From Mycolicibacter senuensis (GTDB lineage Bacteria > Actinomycetota > Actinomycetes > Mycobacteriales > Mycobacteriaceae), in contig NZ_LQPS01000036.1 in NCBI RefSeq assembly GCF_002101885.1, forward strand, positions 62,001 to 126,000: 64,000 nt of DNA, written 5' to 3'. The position numbers and the translations under genes were made by a program. A model generated the notes under the pieces. It saw only the letters and a program-made list of their open reading frames with translations, was not told where the DNA came from and did no database searches. Within the stretch, counting starts at the first letter, position 1. Every line of letters begins with the position of its first letter. Below are positions 34,056 through 44,092 of the stretch, piece by piece.

Positions 34056-34904
34056 CTACCCCCGGGCCATCTCCTCGAGCCGGCGGATCCGGTCGGCCAT
34101 CGGCGGGTGGGTGGAGAACAGCTGGCCGACCTTCTCCCCGACCCGGAACGGGTTGGCGATCATCAGATGCGACTGGCTGGCCAGCTGCGGTTCGGGCGGC
34201 AGCGGTGCGGCTTGCACCCCGTCGGAGATCTTGCGCAGCGCCGACGCCAGCGCCAGCGGGTCACCGGTGAGCTCGGCACCGGACTGGTCGGCCTGGTACT
34301 CCCGCGACCGCGACACCGCCATCCGCACGATCGACGCCGCGATCGGTCCCACCAACGCGACCAGCAGCATCGCCAGCGGGTTACCGTCGCGGCGGTTGCC
34401 CATGAACATCGCCATGTTGGCCAGCCCGGTGACCACCGAGGCCAGCGCGCCGGCCACACACGAGATCAGGATGTCGCGGTTGTAGACGTGCGACAGTTCG
34501 TGGCCGAGCACCGCACGCAGCTCGCGCTCATTGAGCAGCCGCAGGATTCCGCTGGTGCAGCACACCGCGGCGTGCCGGGGGTTGCGTCCGGTGGCGAACG
34601 CGTTGGGGGCGTTGGTGTCGCTGACGTAGAGCCGCGGCATCGGCTGGTGCGCGGTGGTCGCCAGCTCGCGCACGATCCGGTACATGTCCGGTGCCTGCAC
34701 CTCGGTGACCGGCTGGGCCCGCATCGCCCGCAGCGCCAGCTTGTCACTGTTGAAGTAGGTGTAGACGTTCATGCCCACGGCGAACAACACCGCCAGCCAC
34801 ATCATCTGCGGCCCGAATGCCCGGCCCACCAAGACGATCAGCCCCGACATGACGAGCAGCAGGAAGAACGTCTTCGCTGTGTTGTGATGCGGGTGCCAGG
34901 TCAT
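34056..34904 (-). CDS. htpX: Membrane zinc metalloprotease HtpX
   Basis: The 282-residue M48 protease has two N-terminal helices ([17 protein letters not shown] and [17 protein letters not shown]). The zinc site is HELSH with the third ligand in SREYQAD. Two further helices lie between them. It degrades misfolded membrane proteins. I chose the ATG before TWHPHHN because GAGGAGGAAG lies 8 nt upstream. Its position matches Rv0563. It converges on sulP with 18 bp between stops. Confidence 0.95.
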   Translation of the reverse strand: MTWHPHHNTAKTFFLLLVMSGLIVLVGRAFGPQMMWLAVLFAVGMNVYTYFNSDKLALRAMRAQPVTEVQAPDMYRIVRELATTAHQPMPRLYVSDTNAPNAFATGRNPRHAAVCCTSGILRLLNERELRAVLGHELSHVYNRDILISCVAGALASVVTGLANMAMFMGNRRDGNPLAMLLVALVGPIAASIVRMAVSRSREYQADQSGAELTGDPLALASALRKISDGVQAAPLPPEPQLASQSHLMIANPFRVGEKVGQLFSTHPPMADRIRRLEEMARG

Positions 34905-34977
34905 CGACTTCCTCCTCGGAGAACCGCGGTCTTGCCCATTAAACGCCGCGGGCACTGCGCGGGTTCCGTCATTGCGA

Positions 34978-36006
34978 TCAGCCGTGCCGGTTCACGGTGT
35001 AGTCGACCAGGCCGGCCAGCGCCGCACGGCCGACGCAATCGGGCAGCGAATCCAGCTCCGCGCGGGCCCGCGCGGCGTAATCGGCCACCGTCTGCTTCGC
35101 CCTGGTCATGCCCGCCGACGCCCGCAGCAGCCCCAGCGCCTCGGCCAGCACCGCGTCGTCGGTGACCGGCTCGGCCAGCAAGACCCGCAGCCGCTCGGCG
35201 TCCGGGCCGGTCTCGGCCAGCGCGTAGAGCACCGGCAGCGTGTGCACGCCCTCGCGCAGGTCGGTGCCGGGCAGCTTGCCGGACTCGTCGGGGTCGGAGT
35301 CGATGTCGATGATGTCGTCGGAGATCTGGAACGCGGTGCCGACGATGCCACCGAGGCGGGCCAGCCGCTCGATCTGGGCGTCGTCGGCGCCGGAGAACGT
35401 CGCGCCGAACCGGCCGGACGCCGAGATCAGGCAGGCCGTCTTCTCGTAGACCACCTTGAGGTAGTGCTCGATCGCGGCTGCGCCATCCGCCGCGCCCTGC
35501 GCTAAGCCGCGGGTCTCGCGCATCTGCCCGGTCACCAGTTGAGCGAAGGTCTCGGCGATGATCCGCACCGCCTCGGGTCCCAGCCGCGATACCAGCCGGG
35601 ACGCCGTCGCGAACAGGTAGTCACCCGCCAGGATCGCGATGTTGTTGCCCCAGCGCGCGTTGGCACTCGGCGCCCCGCGGCGGATCTGCGCCTCGTCCAT
35701 CACGTCGTCGTGATACAGCGTGGCCAGGTGCACCAGCTCGATCACCGCGCCGGCCACGGTTACCTGCCAGGCGTCGGGTTCCGGGCCGAGCTGGGCGGAC
35801 AACACCGTGAACAACGGCCGGAAGCGCTTGCCGCCGGCGTCGAACAGATGGGTGACGGCCTCGGTCATCAGCGCGTCGCCGCCGCGCAACTCGGTGTCCA
35901 TCAGCTCTTCGATGCGCGCCACCCCGTCGCGGACATTGCCCGCGAACGCCGGGTCACCCAGCCCGCCGAAATCCAGCCCCGCCACCACACTCGCCGGTGT
36001 CCTCAC
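34978..36006 (-). CDS. grcC1: Polyprenyl diphosphate synthase GrcC1
   Basis: The 342-residue prenyltransferase extends isoprenyl diphosphates and, from its location, probably makes the menaquinone side chain. The two Asp-rich motifs are [11 protein letters not shown] and [12 protein letters not shown], and [15 protein letters not shown] and [11 protein letters not shown] match M. tuberculosis Rv0562 closely. The GTG start lies 6 nt after TATGTT on this strand. The open frame continues upstream across menJ and beyond, but only because of high GC. It is divergent from menJ, with 21 bp between starts. Confidence 0.94.
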   Translation of the reverse strand: MRTPASVVAGLDFGGLGDPAFAGNVRDGVARIEELMDTELRGGDALMTEAVTHLFDAGGKRFRPLFTVLSAQLGPEPDAWQVTVAGAVIELVHLATLYHDDVMDEAQIRRGAPSANARWGNNIAILAGDYLFATASRLVSRLGPEAVRIIAETFAQLVTGQMRETRGLAQGAADGAAAIEHYLKVVYEKTACLISASGRFGATFSGADDAQIERLARLGGIVGTAFQISDDIIDIDSDPDESGKLPGTDLREGVHTLPVLYALAETGPDAERLRVLLAEPVTDDAVLAEALGLLRASAGMTRAKQTVADYAARARAELDSLPDCVGRAALAGLVDYTVNRHG

Positions 36007-36012
36007 GGCTCC

Positions 36013-36020
36013 AACATACT
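36013..36020. promoter_or_regulatory. Overlapping divergent -10 boxes of grcC1 and menJ
   Basis: The minus-strand -10 TATGTT (36013-36018) is 6 nt from the grcC1 GTG. On the plus strand a CATACT (36015-36020) is 7 nt from the menJ GTG. The two -10 elements overlap by four bases, so both leaderless promoters cannot be occupied at once. Confidence 0.45.
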
Positions 36021-36027
36021 TGTGAGT

Positions 36028-37260
36028 GTGAATTCCAGCGCTGAGACGGTAGCCGACGTGGTGATAGTCGGGGCGGGTCCGGCGGGGTCGGCGGCCGCCG
36101 CCTGGGCGGCGCGGGCTGGCCGGGACGTGCTGGTGGTCGATCGGGCCACCTTCCCCCGCGACAAACCCTGCGGCGACGGCCTGACCCCGAGGGCCGTCGA
36201 GCAGCTCGAACTGTTGGGCCTGGGCGACTGGCTCGACAGCCACATCCGGCACCGCGGGCTGCGGATGTCCGGGTTCGGCGGCGATGTGCAGGTGGACTGG
36301 CCCGGGCCCTCGTTCCCCTCGACCGGCAGCGCCGCGCCGCGCACCGAGCTCGACGACCGCATCCGCAAAGTGGCCGAGGAATCCGGTGCGCGGATGCTGT
36401 TGGGCGCCAAGGCCGTCGACGTCCGCCATGATGCGTCGGGGCGGGTACGTGCGGTGCTGCTGGCCGACGGCACCGAGGTGCGCTGCCGGGCGCTGATCGT
36501 CGCCGACGGCGCCCGCTCCACCCTGGGCCGGGTGCTGGGCCGCCAATGGCACCAGGAGACGGTCTACGGGGTGGCCGCGCGCGGATATCTGGCCTCGCCG
36601 CGCAGCGAGGAGCCGTGGCTGACCTCGCACCTGGAGCTGCGCTCCCCTGAGGGCGCGGTGCTGCCGGGCTACGGGTGGATCTTCCCGCTGGGCAACGGCG
36701 AGGTGAACATCGGCGTCGGCGCGCTGGCCACCGTCAAGCGGCCCGCCGACATCGCGCTGCGGCCGCTGATGTCCTACTACGCCGACCTGCGCCGCGACGA
36801 ATGGGGCTTCGAGGGCCCGGTGCGCGCGCCGGCCAGCGCACTGTTGCCGATGGGCGGCGCGGTCTCGGGGGTGGCCGGGCCGAACTGGATGCTGATCGGC
36901 GACGCCGCCGCGTGCGTCAACCCGCTCAACGGCGAGGGCATCGACTACGGGATGGAGACCGGGCAGCTGGCGGCCGAGATGCTCGACTGCCCGGACCTGA
37001 CCCATGCCTGGCCGGAGTTGCTGGCCGCCCGCTACGCCCGCGGGTTCTCGGTGGCCCGGCGGCTGGCGCTGTTGTTGACGTTCCCGCGGTTTCTGCCGGC
37101 CACCGGTCCGGTGGCGATGCGCTCGACGATGCTGATGCGGGTGGCGGTGCGGGTGATGGCCAACCTGGTGACCGACGACGATGCCGACCTGGTGGCGCGC
37201 GCCTGGCGCGGCGGGGGCCGGCTGTCTCGCCTGATCGACCGCCGCCGCCCGTTCGGGTGA
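36028..37260 (+). CDS. menJ: Menaquinone beta-isoprene reductase MenJ (geranylgeranyl-reductase family)
   Basis: The 410-residue flavoprotein saturates the second isoprene unit of the menaquinone tail. It has the FAD motif VVIVGAGPAGSAAAAWAARAG, the family motif FPRDKPCGDGLTPRAV, and LIGDAAACVNPLNGEGIDYG. It aligns along its length with M. tuberculosis Rv0561c. The start could be this GTG or the one two codons before. It sits between grcC1 and the methyltransferase gene as in M. tuberculosis. Confidence 0.94.
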   Translation: MNSSAETVADVVIVGAGPAGSAAAAWAARAGRDVLVVDRATFPRDKPCGDGLTPRAVEQLELLGLGDWLDSHIRHRGLRMSGFGGDVQVDWPGPSFPSTGSAAPRTELDDRIRKVAEESGARMLLGAKAVDVRHDASGRVRAVLLADGTEVRCRALIVADGARSTLGRVLGRQWHQETVYGVAARGYLASPRSEEPWLTSHLELRSPEGAVLPGYGWIFPLGNGEVNIGVGALATVKRPADIALRPLMSYYADLRRDEWGFEGPVRAPASALLPMGGAVSGVAGPNWMLIGDAAACVNPLNGEGIDYGMETGQLAAEMLDCPDLTHAWPELLAARYARGFSVARRLALLLTFPRFLPATGPVAMRSTMLMRVAVRVMANLVTDDDADLVARAWRGGGRLSRLIDRRRPFG

Positions 37261-37288
37261 CTTTCCTTCCGCCGAGATGTCAGGGCCA

Positions 37289-38001
<713 letters not shown>

Positions 38002-38035
38002 CCCCCGAGCGCGGCCGTCTAACGCGCGAAGAAAA

Positions 38036-38722
38036 CTACGCCTTGCGGGCCGAGTGCAGGGCCACGATGCCGCCGGTGAGGTTGCGCCAGCTGACATCCG
38101 ACCAGCCTGCCTGCCCGATCCGCTCGGCCAGCGCCGCCTGATCCGGCCAGGCGCGAATCGACTCGGCCAGATAGACGTAGGCCTCCGGGTTGGACGACAC
38201 CGCGCGGGCCACCGCCGGCAGCGCCCGCATCAGGTACTCCTTGTAGGCGGTGGCGAACACCGGCAGGGTCGGGGTGGAGAACTCGCAGACCACTAGCCGC
38301 CCACCGGCTTTGGTCACCCGGGCCATCTCGCGCAGGCCCGCGAGGTGGTCGACGACGTTGCGCAGCCCGAAGCTGATCGTCACCGCGTCGAACACCCCGT
38401 CGCCGAACGGCAGCTTGGTGGCATCGCCGGCCACCTTGGGTACGTCGCGCTTGTGGCCGGCGGCCAGCATGCCGACCGAGAAGTCCGCGGCCACACACCA
38501 CGCGCCGGACTTGGCCAGTTCGACGGTCGAGACGGCGGTGCCGGCGGCCAGGTCCAGGACCTTCTCGCCGGGTCGCAGCCCGAGTGATTGGCGGGTGGCG
38601 CGCCGCCACGAGCGGTCGCGGCCCAGCGACATCACGGTGTTGGTCACGTCGTAGCGGCGCGCGACACCGTCGAACATCGATGCCACGGCGTGCGGGTCTT
38701 TGTCGAGGTGGGCGCGGCTCAC
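38036..38722 (-). CDS. menG: Demethylmenaquinone methyltransferase
   Basis: The 228-residue UbiE/MenG enzyme adds the ring methyl group in the last step of menaquinone synthesis. Family signatures are [41 protein letters not shown], and [13 protein letters not shown]. It corresponds to Rv0558. The GTG start lies 7 nt after TAGCGT. It converges on the Rv0560c-like gene with a 34-bp gap. The mgtA gene found next to it in M. tuberculosis is absent. Confidence 0.95.
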   Translation of the reverse strand: MSRAHLDKDPHAVASMFDGVARRYDVTNTVMSLGRDRSWRRATRQSLGLRPGEKVLDLAAGTAVSTVELAKSGAWCVAADFSVGMLAAGHKRDVPKVAGDATKLPFGDGVFDAVTISFGLRNVVDHLAGLREMARVTKAGGRLVVCEFSTPTLPVFATAYKEYLMRALPAVARAVSSNPEAYVYLAESIRAWPDQAALAERIGQAGWSDVSWRNLTGGIVALHSARKA

Positions 38723-38779
38723 CGCGACGACGCTACCGCAGCCGGGAATACCTCACCGCCGGCAACGTTGCCAACTGCC

Positions 38780-39604
38780 ATGCGCGCAAAAGTGTGGCTG
38801 ATCACCGGAACATCACGCGGGTTCGGCAGAGAGTGGACCATCGCCGCGTTGCGGCGCGGCGACCGGGTCGCCGCCACCGCCCGCGACACCGCCACCTTGG
38901 CCGACTTGGTCGACACCTACGGCGACGCGGTCTTGCCGCTCGCCTTGGACGTGACCGACCGCGAGGCGGGTTTCGCAGCGGTGAAGCACGCCCACGACCA
39001 CTTCGGGCGGCTGGACATCGTGGTCAACAACGCCGGCTACGGCCAATTCGGCTTCGTCGAAGAACTGTCCGAGCAAGACGCTCGCGATCAGATCGAGACG
39101 AACGTCTTCGGCGCATTGTGGATCACCCAGGCGGCGTTGCCGTACCTGCGTGAACAGCGCAGCGGGCACCTGGTCCAGGTGTCGTCGATCGGCGGGGTTA
39201 CCGCATTCGCCAACCTCGGCATCTACCACGCCTCCAAGTGGGCGTTGGAAGGCATGTCGCAGGCGCTGGCGCAGGAGGTCGCGCCGTTCGGTATTCACGT
39301 AACCCTGATCGAGCCGGGCGGCTTCGACACCGACTGGAGCGGAGCATCCGCCCGGCGCGCCGACGCGTTGCCGGCCTACGCCGCGGCGCACGCAGCGGCC
39401 GACGCGGCGCGCGCGCCACGAGCGGCGCACCAGGGCGACCCACAGGCGTCGGCGGCCGCACTGTTGAAGGTGGTCGACGCCGAAAAGCCGCCGCTGCGGG
39501 TGTTCTTCGGTGCGCTGCCGCTGCAGCTGGTCAAGGCAGACTACGAAAGCCGGCTCGCCACCTGGGAGGAGTGGCAGCCGGTCGCCGCCGCGGCGCAGGG
39601 ATAG
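38780..39604 (+). CDS. SDR family oxidoreductase
   Basis: The 274-residue classical SDR shows LITGTSRGFGREWT, VVNNAGYGQFG, the catalytic serine in VSSIGGVTAF, and the YHASKWALEG Tyr-Lys motif. It resembles the family of short-chain oxidoreductases often listed with NADP and ketone or sterol substrates. No substrate can be assigned. An ATG without Shine-Dalgarno was chosen because it gives the normal N-terminal length. It sits divergent to menG, with 57 bp between starts. Confidence 0.88.
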   Translation: MRAKVWLITGTSRGFGREWTIAALRRGDRVAATARDTATLADLVDTYGDAVLPLALDVTDREAGFAAVKHAHDHFGRLDIVVNNAGYGQFGFVEELSEQDARDQIETNVFGALWITQAALPYLREQRSGHLVQVSSIGGVTAFANLGIYHASKWALEGMSQALAQEVAPFGIHVTLIEPGGFDTDWSGASARRADALPAYAAAHAAADAARAPRAAHQGDPQASAAALLKVVDAEKPPLRVFFGALPLQLVKADYESRLATWEEWQPVAAAAQG

Positions 39605-39699
39605 CCACCCGCATGGCTGCCCCGCTGTCAGCGGCCGCTGCCGATAGGGTTGTCCACGGGCGCACGCCTGCGACGAACACACGAGCAGAAGGGGGCCGG

Positions 39700-40332
39700 A
39701 TGCGGTACCTAGTTGCCATCGCGCTGATGGCGCTGTGCTGGTGCGCCCCCGGTGTCGCCAGTGCCGAACCCGGCCCGCCCGGTACCGCACTGAGCGCCGA
39801 CCACTTCGGGGTGCTGGCCGGAGCCCCCGACGCCCCGGTGCAGCTGGAACTGTTCTGCGACCCGCAATGCTCCGAATGCGCGAAGTTCGTCTCGGCCTCC
39901 GGTGACGACCTGAGCCGGCACCTGGACGCCGGTGATGTCGCGGTGACCTACCGGTGGATGACGTTTCTGGACGGCCGCCGGGGCAATGACGTCTCCGCGC
40001 GGGTCGGCAACGCGCTGATGGCAGCCGCCGACCCGGCCACCTCGGCGGCGACCTACCAGAGGTTCGTGAACGAGCTGTACCGCACGGGCGCGACCCCGAA
40101 CCTCGAGGACATCGCGGCCACCGCTTCGGACAGCGGCCTGCCCGCCCACGTGGTGGACCGGATCGCCGAGGGTCAGCCGGCCGTCGAACCCACCTCGATG
40201 AACGCCTTCAACCGGGTGCAGCTGCTGGCGGCGAATCCGGAAAGCCCAGGCACCCCAACAGTTTACGATCTGAGCACCAGGACCGTCGTCGACACCGGCG
40301 AGCCCGGCTGGCTGGACCGGCTACCGCGCTAG
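39700..40332 (+). CDS. Secreted DsbA-like thioredoxin-fold protein
   Basis: The 210-residue protein has a signal peptide (MRYLVAIALMALCWCAPGVASA) and a thioredoxin-like domain with the active-site segment LFCDPQCSECAKF. A helical insert follows, and GTPTVYDL holds the cis-proline-like turn. It probably acts as an extracytoplasmic thiol-disulfide oxidoreductase. Three cysteines close together (CDPQCSEC) are unusual; the functional pair is probably CSEC. AGAAGGGGG precedes the ATG. Its last 12 bp overlap the convergent membrane-protein gene. Confidence 0.8.
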   Translation: MRYLVAIALMALCWCAPGVASAEPGPPGTALSADHFGVLAGAPDAPVQLELFCDPQCSECAKFVSASGDDLSRHLDAGDVAVTYRWMTFLDGRRGNDVSARVGNALMAAADPATSAATYQRFVNELYRTGATPNLEDIAATASDSGLPAHVVDRIAEGQPAVEPTSMNAFNRVQLLAANPESPGTPTVYDLSTRTVVDTGEPGWLDRLPR

Positions 40333-40824
40333 ACGCCGCTCGACGACGGCCAGCCCGGCCAGCGCGGCGGCGCCGATCAGCAAGGCGATCACCACGATCG
40401 AGCCGGCCGGGATGATCGCCAGCACCGCGGTGCGATGCTGCACCCGCACCAGGTCGGGGTCGCTCTTGTCGTATTCGACGTAAATGCGCATCCCGGTCGC
40501 CAATTCGGAGGGGTAGAGCACCCCGAGCTCCGGGCGGTAGGTGATTCGTTCCGGTGTGACGAACTCGATGGTGGAGCGCCGGAACCCCGCGTTGAGCACC
40601 TCGGCCTCGGCCACCCCCATGTCACGCTCGATGGCGATGTCGTTGCGCCAGGCCCCCGCCACCAACAGCACCGACTGCAGGACGACCAGGATCATCATGA
40701 TCAGCACAGCCATCCGCGACCAGCGCAGTAGGCGTCCGGCCAGGCTATCCCGCGCCACGGTGCCCTCACCGTGAATCAGCCTGCCCAGCAGCGATTTCAA
40801 CGACGCGCGGCGAGGCAATCTCAC
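40321..40824 (-). CDS. DUF3592-like membrane protein (Rv0556 orthologue)
   Basis: The 167-residue protein has two membrane helices ([22 protein letters not shown] and [22 protein letters not shown]) flanking an extracytoplasmic loop that includes [25 protein letters not shown], the DUF3592 pattern. The GTG start overlaps the menD stop (GTGA), so it is translationally coupled to menD. Function is unknown; the constant association with menD suggests a menaquinone link. Confidence 0.85.
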   Translation of the reverse strand: MRLPRRASLKSLLGRLIHGEGTVARDSLAGRLLRWSRMAVLIMMILVVLQSVLLVAGAWRNDIAIERDMGVAEAEVLNAGFRRSTIEFVTPERITYRPELGVLYPSELATGMRIYVEYDKSDPDLVRVQHRTAVLAIIPAGSIVVIALLIGAAALAGLAVVERRLAR

Positions 40825-42461
40825 AGCGCTGCCTTGATCGCGGCGTGCAGCGCCCGCAGTGAAGACCGGTCGGCCTTGACCTCGAGCACCCGCAGCCCGC
40901 CGGCGGGTTCGGCCAGCGCGGGGGCCAGCTCGTCGACCTCGATCTGCCGGGACTCGACGTGATAGGCGCGGCACAGCGCGCCGACGTCGACGTCGTGCGG
41001 CGTGCCGAAGATCCGCGACGACACGTCGGCGAACCGGGGATCGCCCTGTTCCAGCAGCTCGAAGATGCCGCCGCCATTGTCGTTGGAGACCACGATGGTC
41101 AGCTGCCGCGGCGTCGGCTCGGTGGGCCCGATCAGCAGCCCGGAACTGTCGTGCACGAACGTCAGATCCCCGATCAGGGCGACGGTGCGGCCGGGATCCG
41201 CCCCGCGTTCAAAGGCCAGCGCCGCGCCGATCGCGGTCGACACCGTGCCGTCGATACCGGCGACCCCGCGATTGGACCGAACCAGCACGCCGTCGGCGGC
41301 GAATCCCACCAGCGCGGCGTCGCGCACCGGGTTGGAGGCGCCCAGCACCAGCTGGTCACCGGGCCGCAGCGCGTCGACGACGGCGGCGGCCACATGCAGG
41401 CCGGTAGTGAGCGGGTGGGCGGCCAACTGCTCGCGGACCGCGGCGTTGGCCTGGGCGTTCAGGTCCGCGCAGCGGCGCAGCCAGGCCGCATCCGGCTGGC
41501 CGGTGGTGACGGCCCGGGTGCCGGTGGCCTGGGAGTTTCCCGACACGTCCGGCCAGCGCGGCCCGGTGGTCAGCGCGAACACCGGCACCGAGGGATCAGC
41601 CAGCAGCGCCGACACCGGCCGGTGCAGGGTGGGCCGGCCGGCCATGATGACCTGCTGCGGGCGTAGCAGCGGCAGCGCCAGCGGGTGCAGCGGATTGCGC
41701 GGTGTGGGGGCCGTCGGTTCGGCGACGGTGGGCAGTGCTGCCAGATTCGGGTGCGCGCCAGCGCCGTGCCCGGCGATCACCACGGTGTCCGGGGTCAAGT
41801 CGATGTCCAGCGGCTGGTCGAAGCTGACCGGCGGGGTATAGGTCCACGGCCGGCCGTCCCGGCGGCCGGACGGACCCGTCCCGCCTGAACCAGCCTCGGG
41901 CACCAGCGGTTCACGCAGCGGGATGTCGAACTGCACCGGCCCGGCGTTGGCGGTGCGAGATCCATTGGCGGCAGCCAACACCCGGCACACCGCTGAGCGC
42001 CAGGTGGCATTGAGGGCGGCCATCCGCTCGGGGGCGTCCTCGGCCAGCCCCAGGCTGATCGTGGCGCGAACCTGGGTGCCGAAGTAACCGAGCTGCTCCA
42101 TGGTCTGATTGGCGCCGGTGCCCAGCAGTTCGTAGGGCCGGTTGGCGCTGAGCACGATCAGCGGCACCCGCGCGTAGTTGGCCTCCACCACCGCGGGCCC
42201 CAGATTGGCCACCGCGGTGCCCGAGGTCATCGCCACACACACCGGTGCGCCCGCGCCCACCGCCAACCCGATCGCCAGATACCCGGCGGTGCGCTCATCG
42301 ATGCGGACGTGCAACCGCAGCCGGCCGGCCCGGTCGGCGTCGTGCAGCGCAAACGCCAGCGGTGCGTTGCGCGACCCCGGGCACAGCACCACGTCGCGGA
42401 CGCCGCCGCGGATCAGCTCGTCGACGACGATGCGGGCCTGTGCCGTCGAAGGGTTGGTCAT
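40821..42461 (-). CDS. menD: SEPHCHC synthase MenD
   Basis: The 546-residue thiamine-diphosphate enzyme joins 2-oxoglutarate and isochorismate, the first committed step of menaquinone synthesis. [17 protein letters not shown] and the activating glutamate in [13 protein letters not shown] are at the N-terminus. [16 protein letters not shown] and [16 protein letters not shown] make up the cofactor/Mg site. It matches Rv0555. The ATG is 7 nt after TAACCT on this strand. Confidence 0.96.
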   Translation of the reverse strand: MTNPSTAQARIVVDELIRGGVRDVVLCPGSRNAPLAFALHDADRAGRLRLHVRIDERTAGYLAIGLAVGAGAPVCVAMTSGTAVANLGPAVVEANYARVPLIVLSANRPYELLGTGANQTMEQLGYFGTQVRATISLGLAEDAPERMAALNATWRSAVCRVLAAANGSRTANAGPVQFDIPLREPLVPEAGSGGTGPSGRRDGRPWTYTPPVSFDQPLDIDLTPDTVVIAGHGAGAHPNLAALPTVAEPTAPTPRNPLHPLALPLLRPQQVIMAGRPTLHRPVSALLADPSVPVFALTTGPRWPDVSGNSQATGTRAVTTGQPDAAWLRRCADLNAQANAAVREQLAAHPLTTGLHVAAAVVDALRPGDQLVLGASNPVRDAALVGFAADGVLVRSNRGVAGIDGTVSTAIGAALAFERGADPGRTVALIGDLTFVHDSSGLLIGPTEPTPRQLTIVVSNDNGGGIFELLEQGDPRFADVSSRIFGTPHDVDVGALCRAYHVESRQIEVDELAPALAEPAGGLRVLEVKADRSSLRALHAAIKAAL

Positions 42462-42471
42462 TGCAATGAGG

Positions 42472-43302
42472 TTAGTCGTGTGCCGGGGGCGGCGGCGCCC
42501 AGCGGAACGGCTTGCCGTCGACCTCGGCCAGGAACTCCAGAGCGGCCTTGTTCACCTCGTCGGGTCTCTCGATGAACCCGAGGTGCCCGGCGTCGGGGAT
42601 CTCGAGGTAGCGGGCGCCCGGGATGGCGTCGGCGACCTCGCGACTCAGGTGAGCCGGGGTGACGACGTCGTCGCCGAACCCGATCACCAGCACCGGCGCG
42701 GTGATGTTGGCGTAGGCCGGCAGCCGGTTGGTCAGTGGCGCCACATCCAGCTGGCAGCGCAGGCCCGGGGTGTTCTTGATCGGCCACATGGTGAACATCG
42801 CGATCCAGTCCTTGATCGCGGCGTCGTCACCGAGAGTCTTCGGCGAAAAGCTTTCCAGCATCCGCACTTTGGCCTCGTACTCGGCGGGCAGTGCAACCCC
42901 GGATTCGGCCAGTTTCACCTCGGCTTGATAGAAGAACTCCCGGGTGCGGTCGTGGCGGCCCCGGGTGGCCATCAGCACTGCGGATTTCACCAGTTCGGGG
43001 CGGGCCAGCATCAATTCCTGGGCGATGAAGGAGCCCATCGACACCGCGACGATCCGCACCGGGCCGACGCCGAGCGATTCGATCAGCTGCGCGGTATCGG
43101 CCACCATGGTCCCGGTGGTGAACCCCGAGGCGTTCTCGGTGGCGCCGATACCGCGGTTGTCGAAGGTGATCGGCCGGTAGCGGGCGAGTTGGAAGTCGCG
43201 GACCTGGTGCAGGTGCCAGCCGCGTCCCGCGCCGCCACGCCCGGCGATGAACAGCACCGGATCGCCATCCTGATTACGGTCGTCGTAAGCGAGGTTGGTC
43301 AC
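42472..43302 (-). CDS. bpoC: Alpha/beta hydrolase BpoC
   Basis: The 276-residue alpha/beta hydrolase has the oxyanion region [10 protein letters not shown], the nucleophile in AVSMGSFIA, Asp in FGDDVVTP, and the terminal histidine in [10 protein letters not shown]. tuberculosis BpoC (Rv0554) was named for its likeness to non-heme bromoperoxidases. Given its place in the menaquinone cluster, a MenH-like role (SHCHC synthesis) is also possible. It lies 10 bp upstream of menD on the same strand. The GTG start is 7 nt after TACCTT. Confidence 0.88.
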   Translation of the reverse strand: MTNLAYDDRNQDGDPVLFIAGRGGAGRGWHLHQVRDFQLARYRPITFDNRGIGATENASGFTTGTMVADTAQLIESLGVGPVRIVAVSMGSFIAQELMLARPELVKSAVLMATRGRHDRTREFFYQAEVKLAESGVALPAEYEAKVRMLESFSPKTLGDDAAIKDWIAMFTMWPIKNTPGLRCQLDVAPLTNRLPAYANITAPVLVIGFGDDVVTPAHLSREVADAIPGARYLEIPDAGHLGFIERPDEVNKAALEFLAEVDGKPFRWAPPPPAHD

Positions 43303-43372
43303 GCGTGTGAAGGTACGCGACCGGCCGACGCCTTATGGTGTCAGGATCGCAACTGCGCAGCTGGGGAAGGGC

Positions 43373-44062
43373 ATGCCGAAACACACCGCTGGGTTGGCAT
43401 CGGTGCTGGCGCTGGCCTGCGCCGTGGTGGCCGGCTGCACCCAGGTGACCGGCGGCCAGGCGGTACCGGCCGATCACGACGGCCCCCGGCCGGTCCCAGC
43501 CTCGATGCTGCCGGAGGTGCTGCTGGACGCCACCACCGTCAGCGACATCATGGGCTCGCACGGCATGCGGGTCGAAGACTCCCGGTCGCGGATGTTCGAC
43601 GTCGGCCACCAATTCCCTGACCAGGCCTGCATGGCCGCGTGGATGCCCGTGGAGCAATCGGTGTATGCCGACGCCGACTGGACCGCGACGGTTGTCCAGA
43701 GCCTGTCGGAGAGCTCGCTGGACCATTTCGTGGTCCAGGCGGCGACGGTGTTCGCCACCAGGGGCGATGCGCAGAGCTTCTTCGACGCCACCGCCCGGCG
43801 CTGGACACCATGCGGCGAGCAGACATTCGCGACCAGCAAGGACGGCTACCTGGACACCCAGTGGACGTTCGACGCGGTCGCCGACGTCGACTCCACCCTG
43901 TGGATGACCCAGCATCAGGACGACAGTGCGGGCTGGTCATGTCAGCGAGCCCTGCGGGTGAGCAACAACGTCGCCATCGACGTGCTGGCGTGCAAGCTCT
44001 ACGTCAGCGACGAGGGCGTCACGATCGCGAACGGGATCGACGCGCGGCTGCCCAGCGTGTGA
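43373..44062 (+). CDS. Lipoprotein with PknH-like extracellular sensor domain
   Basis: The 229-residue protein has a lipoprotein signal ending VVAGC (Cys22). The following domain has paired cysteines (CMAAW...CGEQ..., WSCQRAL...LACKLY) as in the extracellular domain of PknH and LppH-type lipoproteins. It should sit on the outer face of the membrane. GGGGAAGGG precedes the ATG. Its last 15 codons lie in the 41-bp repeat that recurs 7.26 kb away, so this gene marks the left edge of the inferred island. Confidence 0.85.
   Translation: MPKHTAGLASVLALACAVVAGCTQVTGGQAVPADHDGPRPVPASMLPEVLLDATTVSDIMGSHGMRVEDSRSRMFDVGHQFPDQACMAAWMPVEQSVYADADWTATVVQSLSESSLDHFVVQAATVFATRGDAQSFFDATARRWTPCGEQTFATSKDGYLDTQWTFDAVADVDSTLWMTQHQDDSAGWSCQRALRVSNNVAIDVLACKLYVSDEGVTIANGIDARLPSV
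44018..44058 (+). repeat. 41-bp direct repeat, left copy (att-like)
   Basis: This block at the 3' end of the lipoprotein gene is repeated without mismatch, in the same orientation, at 51281-51321. It starts GTCACGATCGCGAACGGGAT and ends GCGGCTGCCCAGCGT. Just past the block both copies continue into a stop codon (GTGTGA here, GTCTGA there), so both keep the reading frame and its end. Confidence 0.95.
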
Positions 44063-44092
44063 GCTCCGCACCTGGCGGTGGAGGTCACGGCG

